This document shows positions 1 through 11,046 of a stretch of 64,000 bases of DNA, piece after piece. Positions within the stretch are counted from its first letter, which is position 1, and the number at the start of each line of letters is the position of its first letter. The stretch is taken from NCBI GenBank assembly GCA_039111635.1, contig JBCAQO010000016.1:62001-126000 (forward strand), given 5' to 3'. Position numbers and translations under genes: made by a program. The stretch comes from Heterobasidion occidentale (Eukaryota > Basidiomycota > Agaricomycetes > Russulales > Bondarzewiaceae). The notes below the pieces were generated by a model that made no database searches, was not told the origin of the DNA, and saw only the letters and a program-made list of their open reading frames with translations.

Positions 1-769
1 AAAACTTGTTGGGGTGGATGAGTAGGGCATATGCTCCATTGTTCCCTCTGGCATACCAGGAGGCAGCTCAATGATCATCAGCATAGGCCAAAAGCTGGAC
101 CTGGTCACTCATGTCTGTGAGGCGTCTGGGAACATCACTGTTCTTGCTCCCTGGTTGCCCTGTGAAGAAATTAGAGAGCCTTTGCAAGGCTAACGCTGTG
201 GCCATCTGTATTACCGCCGAGATTGTGGTGCGCTGAAGTAACGCATCCCCTAATCCTTCCAATTCTCGGGGGTGCAGATTTCTACCACCGACAGGGGATT
301 CTTTGGTCCTGGCAGCCGATGCACTAGTCGTTGCTGATTCTTGTACATTTGTTTCAGCAACTGCAGGCGGTGCCAAGTCTGCATGGTTTCTTGATCCTCT
401 GCCACTTCTCGTTTCCTGTCTTGCGTTTCCTTGAGCCAACATTGTCGTCGGTCGTGGAGGCGTTGGCGGAGCCGGTCTTCCTTCTTCTTGACGTCCCTCA
501 TTGGGCTCGTCATGAGCTCCCTCAGTCAAAGGTGAGGCTTGTAATTCTGTTCGATTTTCTGTGGCGAGCGTGGTGAGATGGATGGAGACCGGTATGGAAA
601 CTCCCTCTGGAGTCGTTGGGAGGCTGCTTCGGCTAGGTTGTCCAGTGTCGGGGTTGGCCACGGCCAAAACGATGTCTGGCGAGGGATTCCTTGATGGCGA
701 AGAGGTAGTTCCTTCATAGATGAGCATAGTGCGTCCTGGGGAGTAATCAAGAGAAGAGTGGTCGGACAT
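1..769 (-). CDS. Third ORF of family 1 element A (ORF3), partial
   Basis: ORF downstream of pol, starting with ATG at 769 (MSDHSS...). The first frame is open to 68 (233 residues, Ser/Thr/Pro-rich, then a module around LGDALLQRTTISAVI). An overlapping frame (f+1) is also open over most of 250-750 and encodes a Lys/Glu/Leu-rich, coiled-coil-like stretch ending in VEICTP. The same two-frame arrangement is seen in copies B and E. Function is unknown; its place between pol and the 3' LTR is where env-like or accessory ORFs lie, but no signal peptide or membrane segment is visible. A degenerate TATA-like stretch lies upstream of the ATG, where copies E, D and B have TATAAAAG or TATATAAG. Confidence 0.6.
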
Positions 770-851
770 GTACTTGGGAGGGTTTCCTTAGTTTTGATAA
801 AGGGAGGTTGCTCCTTTTGATATATCCCCCTTACAGCTTAATCGCCGCTGG

Positions 852-3800
852 TCAGGGCTTGTTGGGATAGCTTTGGTGAAACTCACGAAGCGCCTCATCG
901 GCCGTATCTTTGAGGAGGGCAAAGGGTTCCCAGGTGTTATCTGCTTCGGAGTATCCAACCCACTTGACGAGGTATTTGGTTCCTCGTCCCTGGCGTCTTG
1001 AGTCTATAATGGTCTCTACTTTGTAGTGCTCTTCTTCATTCAGGATTTCTGGCGCTGGTCTGGGGAAGTTCCTTCCATGGGCCTCTGTCTCATGATATTC
1101 GGTGAGCATGGAGGCATAAAATACCAGATGTATCTTCCATGTTTCAGGTATTTTCAGCCGATAAGCCAGGGGACCAATTCTTTCGGTCACTTGAAAAGGA
1201 CCATAACGCCTGGGTGCCAACTTGAACTTTGGGTGAGTTGTCTGAATATGGGTTCCTTCTAACCAAACTTGGGTTCCTACTTCCCACTGCGGAAGTTTCC
1301 AGTGTAGGTCCCGGTCTTTGGTGTGCTGCGCCGCTATCTGTAGACTGGCAGCCGTGTCTTCTTGGACTTTCTTGATTAGCTGTAAACGTTCAGTTACTGC
1401 GGGCACCCTGGTCTCCAACACCGAATCAACCGAATACAGCAGATTGAACCCATAGAGGACTTCAAACAGTGATTTCCCTGTAGCGGAGTGTCTTCGGGTG
1501 TTATGGGAGAATTCTGTGAAGGGGATCAGGTCTACCCAGTTATCTTGATGGTAGTTGCAGAATACCCACAGGAATTGTTCAATCTCCTGATTAACCTGTT
1601 CTGTTTCTCTGTCTGTCTGGGGGTGATAAGCCATGCTAAGGGCCGGAGTGATTCCTAGGCCTTTCCATAGTTCTCGCGTGAACTTTGCCACAAACTGAGG
1701 GCCTCTGTCGGATATCACCTTGGTTGGTAGACCATATCGTTTGAACACATTATCCTGGAAGAGTGTCGTGGTTTCCTTGGCCGTGATTGTCTTCTTGCAC
1801 GGAGTTATGACTATCCCTTTTGACAGGCCCTGGTCCACTACCACGTTTATCGAATCGTCTCCTCTGCTTTCCAGGAGGTCTGTTACAAAATCTGTGGAGA
1901 TGAAACGCCAAGGGGTGTTCGTGGTTTCCAATGGTTGAATTGGAGGATGGGTCCTGTGGGGTAGGTTCTTGGTGGACTGGCAAACTGCGCATCCATCCAC
2001 ATATTGATGGACAAACTTGGTCATGCTTGACCACCAGTAATGGCGTTGTACCAATTCCAAGGTCTTTGTTTGACCTGGGTGTCCTGTAGCCATAGTGTCA
2101 TAATGTGTCCTAACAATCGTTCGTCGGAGGAGGTCATCTCTTGGAACACATGTGTAGCCATCTCGTCTTGTGATGCCATCTTCATGTGTCCATTTCCCTA
2201 AGTCACCCTTCATTGCTTTTGGTCCTTTTTCCAACAACTTCTTGAGGGCAACATCGACCATTAGATCGTGTTCTGAGTGCGAGTATCGAATAAGGGAGAG
2301 GATGTCTGAGGATACAAGTTCCGTTGCCTTGACGTGCATGCTTTCACTGGAATCTACCAGAGTTTCACTAGACTTGGTGAAAAGCCTGGACGGGAGCAGA
2401 GTCTGTGCCTTGTTATCAGATTCCACCCCCTCACTAAGGTCTGGATGCCTGGACAGAGCATCAGCACAATTGGTAGTTCCAGCCTTGTAGCTGAGCCGGA
2501 AGTCAAATCTAGACAAAAACAGACTCCAACGTGCTTGTCGCCTCGATAGGTTCCGTGCCGTCTGAAAGTGTTCTAGGTTCTTGTGATCCGTCCAGATCTC
2601 AAAGGGGTGTCTAGCGCCTTCAAGATAATGTTTCCAGTGTTCCAGTGCCTTGATGATTGCAAGGAGTTCACGGTCATGCACCTCGTAATTCCTTTCAGGT
2701 GGTGAAAACAATCCCGAGAGGTATGCCGCTGGATGCCAGTTGTTATCAGGTCCTTCCTGTAAGAGGACTGCACCATATGCGGAGAGGGATGCGTCGGTGA
2801 CAAGCCGGTATGGGCGCATCGGGTCGGGGTATATTAGGACGGGTTGACTGATGAAGGCTTTCTTTAATCGGTCAAAAGCCTGTTGGCAATCCGTGGTCCA
2901 GTCCCATTTTGTGTCCTTCTTGGTAAGGTCATGTAGGGGTTGCACGATCAGAGAGAACTTGTCGATGAATCACTGATAGAAATTCCCTAAGCCTAAGAAG
3001 GAGCAGATGTCTCGGACTGTGCATGGGATAGGCCAATCCTGGATCGCTTCAATCTTTGAATCCTCCATGGCGACGTGATCCTTTGAAATCGTGTATCCCA
3101 AATAGTTTAGCTTCTCCTTGTGGAACTTGCATTTCTCTGGTTTGAGATACAGATCATTGTCGTGCAGGATTTGGAGGACTCGTTGAACAATCACAATGTG
3201 TTCTGCTGTGGTTCTTGTGAAGATGAGGATGTCATCCATATATACCGCGATTTTCCGGGCAAGGATGAGGTCTTGGAAGATCATGTTCATCATGGCTTGG
3301 AAGCTCCCTGGGGAGTTGCACAGCCCAAAGAACATTACCATGGGTTCAAAGAGTCCCAAGGGTGTTACAAAAGCTGCCTTGGACTTGTCTCCCCTTCTGA
3401 TGCGTACATTATTATATCCCCACCAAACGTCTAATTTTGAGAATACCATTGCCCCTCGAATAACATCCAAGAGTTCTTGGATTAACAGTAAGGGGCAGAC
3501 ATCTCAAATGATGTGTTCATTAAGGTGGCGATAATTCCGTACCGGGCGTAGTTTTCCATCCTTCTTGTTTATAAAGAAGAAGGAGGCCGCGCTAGGTGCT
3601 GTCGACCGACATATTGTTCCTCTAGAAAGGTGCTCCTTGACAAATTTTCCCAGCTCATTGTGTTTATCCAGGCTCAAGGGGAATATTCTTGGAGCTTGGG
3701 GTTTAAAAGACGGCTTGAGATTTATCGCATGGTCCCATATGGTGTGCTTGGGGAGCCGTTGCGATCGTCTCTTGCTAAAAATGTTGAGGTAGGAATGGTA

Positions 3801-4685
3801 TTCCGACGGCACGTGATCCTTTAAATTGGTCATGTCGATTTCCTTCTCCAGGTCTTCGTCAAAACTAGCGAACCCCGAGGGTTTGGGAGCTACCTTTCTA
3901 ATGACAGGTTCTTCTCCGCTATCCATTGTGGAGGAGTCAAATGGTATTTGCGCCTTTTCGGCGACTTCTTTTGAAGTTTCGCTCTTGGCCGTCTCTTCCT
4001 GAGTTCACCGGCATTCCTTCCTTTTGGCCACCTGCTCTTTGAGCCATTCTGAGGCTTTGCGTTGTCGAGATTTGTGCTCAAGCAGCTCCATGAAACGAGT
4101 TTTCCATTCCTTCGCAGGGACTTGGCTCCACTGTTCTTTAGTCCAAGTCCACGAAGGTCCTACCGGTTCAGAGACAAGACACGGCTTCGTCCGCTGAAGA
4201 ATCTTGTCACCGCGTAGTTTTGCTAGCCATGCCTTCTTGGTAGGCTCTTCCCTTGCCTTAGTGAAACCGTATGGTTGTTGGCAATCTTCGGGGTATCGAT
4301 CAAAGTGTACCTCACGGCGTCTCCACCTGATGGAGGGGTCGTGGTATTTCAGCCAATCTGTTCCTAGGAGCATGTTGTCCTTCCCTAGATTGGTGATGAA
4401 CATCTGGACATGTTCAGTATGGGTTCTCCTCCGTCTGTCCTTGACGGTGAGATTCGCGTCTAGGCCTCGTTGAATGAGGCCTGCCTTGTTGATGGTGTCA
4501 TCGATGTTGCAAACGCGGATAGGGCGGTTTAAGGGGTAGGTTGGAAGGCTGTGTTTTTGTACCCACTTCTCGTTCACCAAAATCCCTTCACAGGCTGAGT
4601 CGATGGCGGCTCTGGCTCCAGCACTTCTTCCTCGAGTTGTCAATTGCACGTCAAGTTGAATGGGGGTAATGATGTGGCTGTTCAT
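852..4685 (-). pseudogene. pol: Pol polyprotein of element A (PR-RT-RNaseH-IN-chromodomain), three in-frame stops
   Basis: One continuous frame of about 1278 codons from the ATG at 4685 (MNSHIITP). Order: aspartic protease with IDSAC in place of the usual D[S/T]G; RT with the FFINKKDGKL block and the YMDD catalytic motif near 3231-3242; RNase H (LVTDASLSAYGAV); integrase with an HHCC zinc finger (CAVCQSTKN) and DDE core (STDFVTD, ISDRGPQF); and a C-terminal chromodomain (KYLVKWVGY...NTWEPF) near 860-1020. It is broken by TGA codons at about 4005, 3504 and 2970. At the last two, sister copy C has CGA. The frame is -1 relative to gag and is open upstream of the ATG back to the gag end, apart from one TGA. 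Confidence 0.9.
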
Positions 4686-4762
4686 TGCTCCAATTCAAAT
4701 ACATGATGGGGAATCGTACTCGGGTTTCCTCGACCCTCTCTCTTCAGCTGGTGAAGGGGAGG

Positions 4763-5986
4763 TCAGGAAAAATCCTCCGCTAGATCCACCAACATCTGTT
4801 TGGCCTTGGCCTCCCCTACTTCTCTGAAGAGCACTCGGATGCCATTAGTATTATGGACGGGTCCGTTGCCCCATTGTCCGTCAGGCGGTACATAGTGTTC
4901 TCCATTTCTCTGGCCTGATCCTCTGCTCCTTGTGGGAGGGCCCTCATGTTCCCCCGGATGACTAGGTTGTGGTATCCGACAGTGGTGGCCATGAGAACTC
5001 CCCTCCTCCAATCCTCTATGAAGTCTTGCATCGTCCCCCAATGGGGATTCTTGCTCATCTTCATCCTCCATGTTTGTAGCGCGAGTTCTTCTACCTCCTC
5101 CTCGCATCGTTCTGCGCGGATATCCTCGAGGCGGTTGAATGCTTCTATGCGGAGACGGGCAATCAGCTATCCTGTGCCCTGGTTTCCCACAATTGAAACA
5201 TGAGAAGGGGGCGGGTTTCTTGCCATCATATACACGCTTGTTCCGGTTGGCATCTCGTTTTCGAGAGGCATCAATGTCCATGTCAACCACCTGGTTGTTC
5301 ATTCTACGAGGTGCGGTGGTAGTGTTATAGCGGAGAGTGGGTTGGAGGTGAAAATGATTGAGGAAATTGCTCCGGAATGAGGTGAAGTTGGTGAGGATCG
5401 CCTTTTGAGCACTTTGGGCTCTCAGCCGTCCATCTATTTCACAGGCAGTATTGATCCAGTCTTGGATTGTGTCCTTTGGCGGTGTTTCTTTGTCATAGAT
5501 CTTGTCCATGACCTTTGGGTCAAGTCCTCTCTGGAAATAAGGAACTTGTTCCTTGTCGGTGATGTCGGCATCAGCGGCTATAAGGGCAAATTGATTGGAG
5601 TATTTGTCCACTGTCATTTTCCCTTGAGAGAAGGACATGAGAGTGCTTCGAGCCTTGTTCGTAAGGTTTGTTTCCTTGAATTGAAGTCTGAACCTGTCAA
5701 GGAAATTGGTCCAATTTACGAGGGTCTGAGGTGGGGTTGCCCCGACTGTCTTCTTTAAGAAGTTTTCTGCCCATATGCCGGCTGTTCCATATCTCATGCA
5801 TGAGAGGGCAAGGGAAACTTTGTCCTCATCCGTCTTGTATCGGTCCGATTCCACTGTGAAAAGGAGGAGGCAATTCACGATAAACTTTTGTAATTGTGTT
5901 CTGTCTCCGTCAAAATTATTGGGGAGTCTAAGCTTGCCCCTTCCAGACGATACCGTCGTAGGGAGAGCTGTAATATCTGTTGACAT
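4763..5986 (-). CDS. gag: Gag of element A, intact
   Basis: 407-residue Gag beginning MSTDITALP at 5986. The N-terminal half is a retrotransposon capsid-type domain (GTAGIWAENFLKKTVGATPP, then a WTNFLDRFRLQF block). It is followed by a basic linker and one CCHC zinc knuckle, CFNCGKPGHRIADC (C-x2-C-x4-H-x4-C), for binding genomic RNA. The end, MLVDLAEDFS then TGA, lies on a GGATTTTTCCTGA sequence where the pol frame is -1. This is the only family 1 Gag in the window without stops. The same frame is open for about 270 nt upstream but contains no ATG, so MSTD is the first usable AUG. Confidence 0.88.
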   Translation of the reverse strand: MSTDITALPTTVSSGRGKLRLPNNFDGDRTQLQKFIVNCLLLFTVESDRYKTDEDKVSLALSCMRYGTAGIWAENFLKKTVGATPPQTLVNWTNFLDRFRLQFKETNLTNKARSTLMSFSQGKMTVDKYSNQFALIAADADITDKEQVPYFQRGLDPKVMDKIYDKETPPKDTIQDWINTACEIDGRLRAQSAQKAILTNFTSFRSNFLNHFHLQPTLRYNTTTAPRRMNNQVVDMDIDASRKRDANRNKRVYDGKKPAPFSCFNCGKPGHRIADCPSPHRSIQPPRGYPRRTMRGGGRRTRATNMEDEDEQESPLGDDARLHRGLEEGSSHGHHCRIPQPSHPGEHEGPPTRSRGSGQRNGEHYVPPDGQWGNGPVHNTNGIRVLFREVGEAKAKQMLVDLAEDFS

Positions 5987-6460
5987 AATGGTATTGTCTT
6001 CAATGATTTGGGTATTAATCGGTGTTTGAATATCTGAGGATTCGGATTCAGATGTTCCTTCTTCTTCTTCCGATGTGTCCGGGATTTCTGGTTTGGGGTT
6101 TCTGTACTGGGGTGGCTCTACCCAGTCTTCTGCTATTTTGTCCCAAGCCCACTCAGCTTCTGTTCCATCTTTTCTTGTGAAGAAATATTGTCCTCCTTGG
6201 TACGAGCAGTTATCAAAGTTTGGGGGGGCTGGCCGATTGGTGTCGGAGTAATACCAGTGGTTTCCCCTTTGATGGATAGGACGATTATTCTGTCAAAGTT
6301 GGTTATGGGTTCGTCAAGTGCCTAGTGGGTATCCTAGGCCTAGGTCTTGCTCCAGGGTGTGTGAAGTAACACTCTTCGGTGGGGGTCTATGCCACCGATG
6401 AGGGTTGTGAGACAGAGTGTGGCAGCAAGCAGAGTGTGGTACAAGGTAGGGGTAAAAGCA

Positions 6461-6470
6461 AGTCTATTCT
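6461..6470 (-). promoter_or_regulatory. Primer-binding site of element A, self-priming type
   Basis: Reads AGAATAGACT on the minus strand, two bases (CT) inside the 5' LTR end. It is the exact complement of AGTCTATTCT inside the same LTR, about 34 nt past the TATA box where transcription should start. This matches the Tf1/sushi self-priming arrangement rather than a host tRNA primer site. Confidence 0.65.
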
Positions 6471-6472
6471 AG

Positions 6473-7040
6473 TGTTACGAACTGCTCGTTTGGTAATCCA
6501 AGAGTAACAGGTTCTTCCCTAGGTCACACAATAGACTGAGGGGTGGACAAAGTCTCGACTGTATCAGGCAATGATACAGGAAGAAATAATGATTCCACTT
6601 GTAGGAAGACAGTGGTGAACAAAGGAGAATAGACTGAAGATCCTCAGCCTATTCTATGGGCCTTATATACTGTATAGGGTATAGGGTAAGAGTCTGTATG
6701 CTTCTCCGGGTATCCATCCCAGGAGAGCTGTGGTCGCTATCTCTCTCAGCCGGTGCCTACTCTTGTACTTCTCCAGTCGCACCAATCCACTCTGGTGCAA
6801 TGAGGTGCTTACCCATAAGTCCTAAGCCCATGGGATGTGAATGCCTATCTTATCTTCTGCTATACCCATGACCCTCCCATATACCCTCTACCGATGTCTT
6901 GAAGAACTATCGGTCCAGTCGGCTCATAAGGACATGCCAAATACCTTGATGTATGCTCTGGAGTGGAGCCACCTAGCATGTGATGCTTGAACCATTGGAG
7001 AGACTAGCCCTGATGGGCTCCGATCGGTCAAGTCATAACA
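6473..7040 (-). repeat. 5' LTR of element A (family 1 LTR, 568 bp)
   Basis: Starts TGTTATGACTTGACC at 7040 and ends GCAGTTCGTAACA at 6473, with terminal TGTTA/TAACA inverted repeats. It contains a TATATAAGG promoter and the predicted RNA start AGTCTATTCT. It is shorter than its sisters (588-633 bp), differing mainly in a variable segment just after the predicted RNA start. Confidence 0.93.
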
Positions 7041-7082
7041 CTTTTTGTGCATTGGTGCACATGATAGGTCTCTAACCTAACA
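7041..7082 (+). repeat. Terminal scrap of a family 2 LTR
   Basis: Matches the last about 42 bp of the family 2 LTRs (compare 28116-28157 and 37688-37729), ending in CCTAACA, with a few C-to-T changes. It lies exactly between the 5' LTR of A and the pol fragment of D. The order of events is therefore D first, then a family 2 LTR inserted in D, then A inserted in that LTR; the rest would be left of the window. Confidence 0.85.
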
Positions 7083-8326
7083 CCCAGGGCGAGCAAAGAC
7101 CCTGGAACTGGTACAGCACCATTATTGGTGGTCAAGCATGACCAAATTTGTCCACCAATATGTGGATGGATGTGCGGTTTGCCAATCTACCAAGAATATC
7201 CCCCACAGGACCCATCTACCGATTCATCCACTAGAAACCATGAACACCCCTTGGTGTTTCATATCTACCAACTTTGTAACAGACCTCCCAGAAAGCAGAG
7301 GGTACAACTGAATAAACATGGTGGTGGACTAGGGCCTGTCCAAGGGGATAGTCATAACCCCATGTAAGAAGACGATTACGGTGGAAGAGACCACGACACT
7401 CTTCTAGGACAATGTGTTTAAACAGTACAGTCTACTGACCAAGGTGATATCCAATAGAGGCCCGCAGTTCACGCAAAATTCACACGAGAACTGTGGAAAG
7501 GGCTGGGTATCACTCTAGCCCTTAGCATGGCTTATTATCCCCAGACAAATGAAGAAACAGAACGAGTAAATCAAGAAATTGAACAATTCCTGCGGATATT
7601 TTGCAACTACCACCAAGACAACTGGGTAGACTTGCTTCCCTTTGCAGAATTCTCCCACAACACCCAAAGACACTCCGCCACCGGGAAATCACTGTTTGAA
7701 GTCCTCTATGGGTTCAATCTGCCATATTCAGTCGACTCAGCACTAGAGACCAAGGTGCCCGCTGTAACAGAATTTTTACAGCCAATCAAGGAAGTCCATG
7801 AGGATGCAGCGGCCAGTCTACAAATAGCGGCGCAGCACACCAAGGACCGGGACCAGCACAAGAAACTCCTGCAGTGGGAAACAGGAACCCAAGTCTGGTT
7901 AGAAGGAACCCACATTTGGATGACCCATCCGAAGTTCAAACTGGCACCTAAACATTATGGTTCTTTTCAAGTGACTGAAAGAATCGGTGCTCTGGCGTAT
8001 CCACTGAAGATACCTGAAACATGGAAGATACACCCGTATTTCATGCCTCCGTGCTCACAGAATATCACGAGACAGAGGCCCATAGGAAGAACTTCCCAAG
8101 ACCTGCCCTAGACATCCTGAATGAAGAAGAGAACTACGAAGTGGAGGCCATTTTAGATTCAAAATGTGAAGGTCGGGAAACCAATACCTCCTCAAGTGGG
8201 TCGGATACTCCGAAGCAGATAACACTTGGGAACCCTTTGCCCTCCTCAAAGATATGGCCAATGAGGTGCTTCATGAATTCCACAAAAAATATCCAAACAA
8301 ACCCGACCCAGGTGATTAGGATCTAG
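7083..8326 (+). pseudogene. pol: Integrase and chromodomain remnant of element D pol
   Basis: Begins inside the integrase zinc-binding domain (AKTLELVQHHYWW...CAVCQSTKN), continues through the catalytic core (FISTNFVTD; PQTNEETERVNQEIEQF) and ends with a chromodomain split over two frames (IPETWKIHP then NEEENYEVEAI and the SDTPKQITLGNPL region read out of frame). Several stops (near 7310, 7330 and 7408) and frameshifts near 7480, 8010-8110 and 8170 disable it. The layout matches 43600-44864 of copy E. Confidence 0.88.
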
Positions 8327-8380
8327 GAAAGGTATATAAGGGAAGAAAATCTCCCCTTAGAACAGGAACCTTCTCGTTAC

Positions 8381-9637
8381 ATGTCCGACCACTCCTCCTT
8401 GTATTACTCCCCAGGATGTGCCATGCTAATTGATGAAGGAACTACCTCGTCACCGTCAAGAAACCCTTCCCTGGATATCATCCTTGCTGTCGCCAACCCC
8501 AACACTAGATGTCCTGGCCAAAGCAGCCATCCAGAGACTCTGGAGGAAGTTCCCATGCCCATCTCCGTCTACCCCACTGTGATTACCCTTGAGAATGGAA
8601 GAAATCCAAGAGCCCCACTTTGGGCTGAAGGAACTCATGACGACCACCATGAAGGATGTCAAGAAGAAAGAAGGGCTAGTTCGTCAGCAGCTCCAAGATC
8701 GGCTGCAACAACAACTCCATGAGCATCAATACCAGAACCGCGAGGCCCGAGAAGATCTCAAGACCCTGAAAATCTGGCACCAGCTACAGACACTGAACAA
8801 GCTGTACCGGAACCAACAACGGTTGGTGCACCGACTACCAAACCAGGAAGACCCCTTGCCCACAGTGGAGATCTGCACCCCAAGAATGGGAAGGACTAGG
8901 AGATGCACTACTCTAGTGTACCTCAATATCGGTGGTAATTCAGATGGCTACGGCGATGGCCTTGCAGAGGCTCGCTAACTTCCTGGCAGGACAATTGGGG
9001 AGCGAGAACAGCGACGTACCCCAGCGCCTGGCAGACGCCAGCAACCAGGTCCGGCTTTTGGCCTATGTAGAGGACCATAGAGCCGCGTCCTGGTACGCTA
9101 GAGGAAGTGATGGTGCCTACACCCTTCTCATTCGCCCAGATGAATTCTCATCCTTTGTCAATCTGGAGCTCCTCCCTGCCCTTATATCCGACACCAACGC
9201 ACCACACTCACCACCTGTTCAGACTGACCCTTTCTGCGTCCAACCATGGTGCAATGAAGCCAAAAGGGAGGTACCAACTATGGGGGAAGGAGACACTACC
9301 ACCCAGACAGAATATCTCTGGACCACAGTACAATGACAGGCGCGAAGAGACCGAGAGGCCGTTCCTGCCATTCCAGCAGGACAACCCGGCAGGCAGAACA
9401 CCAGAAGCAGCCAGGAGGAGCATCTGCCTCGATACCGAAGGAACAAGAGATGAGGGGTGAGAGCAGCACCTTAATCTGGAGGAGACAGTTCTAGAGTAAC
9501 TTGATCGCAAAATTTGCCAACTATGAGACATCCTTGAGGTGGCAGAGCTGAAGGAGCGCATGCTCGGACTTATAGACAAGCTCACAGCCGCCCACGACCA
9601 ACTCCAAGAACTGTTGCCTGGACTTGGGCCAAGCTAG
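8381..9637 (+). pseudogene. ORF3 of element D, decayed
   Basis: Starts MSDHSSLYYSPG at 8381, with TATATAAGG about 50 nt upstream. Frame f stops near 8722. The overlapping f+1 frame (8589-8978) encodes a long Lys/Gln/Leu-rich coiled-coil-like segment, then the conserved module (IQMATAMALQRLANF...AASWYARG) at 8932-9336 and a C-terminal helix (LKERMLGLIDKL...LLPGLGPS). Stops and a one-base slip relative to B and E show it is not functional. It is useful mainly for comparison of ORF3 frames. Confidence 0.65.
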
Positions 9638-10413
9638 ACGCATGGGACGAGGTCAAAGACGGGAACTACAATGACGCTGACCCGTATTATCGACCCAACG
9701 AAGGATACGGAGACTACAGGGACATTGGAGGAGAATATTAGATCAGGGAGTTGAGGAACCCCTCATCTTGAGAAGGTGCCAAAGAGGGAAGGACCCTTTG
9801 CACCACAGGTACCAGTTTCATGCACAGGACACCAAGTCACTATACATCTGCAACAACGTTAAACTACGATAGGAAGGAAAACCTCGAACCTAGGTGACAC
9901 CACGATCAAGATGTCAACCTGCATGTCGTCAAACTGTGAAAAGAGAAGAAGGCAGGGGAAGTACCTGTTTAGCAAGAATTCCTCCGCACACAAAGGAAAA
10001 CACACAAGTGACCTATTGCTGTCAAGAGGTATTCTGACAGGTGCATGGGCATCCCGCTAGGATCCCCAGTTTAACAGGACCCCTTCCGCATTAGGAGGTT
10101 ATTAAATAGGATTCAACAAATACTGGTACGCTGACTCCTCGGTGTTGTGGCGATGCCAGAGATGCTTAGAATGACGCAAAGAATATGGTGGGAAATTGTG
10201 TTGCATGCTCACCGTTGGGGAACGGTGGAGCTCCTCCTCGCTGTCAAGGTCTGACAGGTGTTTGGTTGTCCCACTTTGGATCACCAGTTTTACAGGGTCT
10301 TTTCCGCATTAGGGGGCCCTACAACTGATGCACACACATAGTGTTCATAGCCCACTATGTAGCCGACAAAACTGGAAAATACATCGCAATGATGTAAAAC
10401 TACAAAAGGCTTG
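9638..10413 (+). other. Start of the family 1 3' non-coding region in D
   Basis: No credible ORF. Homologous to 46193-46900 of copy E, including the pair of CCAGTTTTACAGG...CGCATTAGG segments and the TGTAAAACTAC motif, and cut off at 10413 by the LTR of B. Confidence 0.75.
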
Positions 10414-11046
10414 TGTTATGAACTGCTCGTTCAGTAACCTAAGAGTAACAAGTTCTTCCCTAGGTCGCACAATAGACTAAGTGGATAAGGAAGTCTCGAC
10501 TGTATTAGAAGATTAATATAGGAGTAGTCGCAGTGAGTACACAGTGTGAAGACTGCGTAAGAATGAAGTGTCCATATAGGAAGAATCAAACAAATGAAGT
10601 CCACAGTGTGAAGACTGCAGATGAACAAAGAGAATAGACTAAAGTTCCTCAGCCTATTCTATGGGCCTTATATACTGTATAGGGCATAGGGTAAGAGTCC
10701 GTATGCTTCTACGGGTTCCCATCCCAGGAGAGCGTGGGTCACTGTCTCTCTTAGTCATCACCTACTCTTGTACTTCTCCAGCCGCACCAATCCATCCAGG
10801 TGTGACAAGGTGCTTGCCCATATGCCCTAAGCCCATGGCATGTGAATGCCTATCTCACTAAGCCGCTACACCTATGACCCTGTCATTTATCCTCTTCTGA
10901 TGTCTTAAAGAACCATCAGACCAGTCGGCTCCTAAGGACATGCCAAATACCTTGATGTACGCTCCGTAGTGGAGCCGCCTAGCATGTGATGCTTGGACTG
11001 TCGGATAGACTGACCCCGCAGGGTCCTGACAGGTCAAGTCATAACA
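10414..11046 (-). repeat. 3' LTR of element B (633 bp)
   Basis: TGTTATGACTTG at 11046 to CAGTTCATAACA at 10414 (minus sense). It is followed on the internal side by the purine tract AGAGAGGGGGTAA read on the minus strand. It is the longest family 1 LTR here because it carries two copies of CACAGTGTGAAGACTGC in the variable segment after the RNA start. TATATAAGG and AGTCTATTCT are conserved. Confidence 0.92.

Larger units (their letters stand above)
1..7040 (-). mobile_element. Family 1 chromovirus copy A (Ty3/gypsy), 3' end outside window
   Basis: A chromodomain Ty3/gypsy element on the minus strand. From right to left it shows a 5' LTR, a primer-binding site, gag, pol ending in a chromodomain, and a third ORF that is still open at the window edge; the 3' non-coding region and 3' LTR are not included. 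Its gag is the only uninterrupted family 1 gag here, while pol has three in-frame stops. The LTR directly abuts a scrap of family 2 LTR, so A inserted into a family 2 LTR that already sat inside copy D. Family placement rests on the domain order and the terminal chromodomain. Confidence 0.93.
7083..10413 (+). mobile_element. Family 1 chromovirus fragment D
   Basis: Plus-strand 3' part of a family 1 element: pol from the integrase zinc finger onward, the third ORF, and the first part of the 3' non-coding region. The left end is cut by the family 2 LTR at 7082 and the right end by the LTR of element B at 10414. It carries many stops and small indels and looks older than E. Confidence 0.9.
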
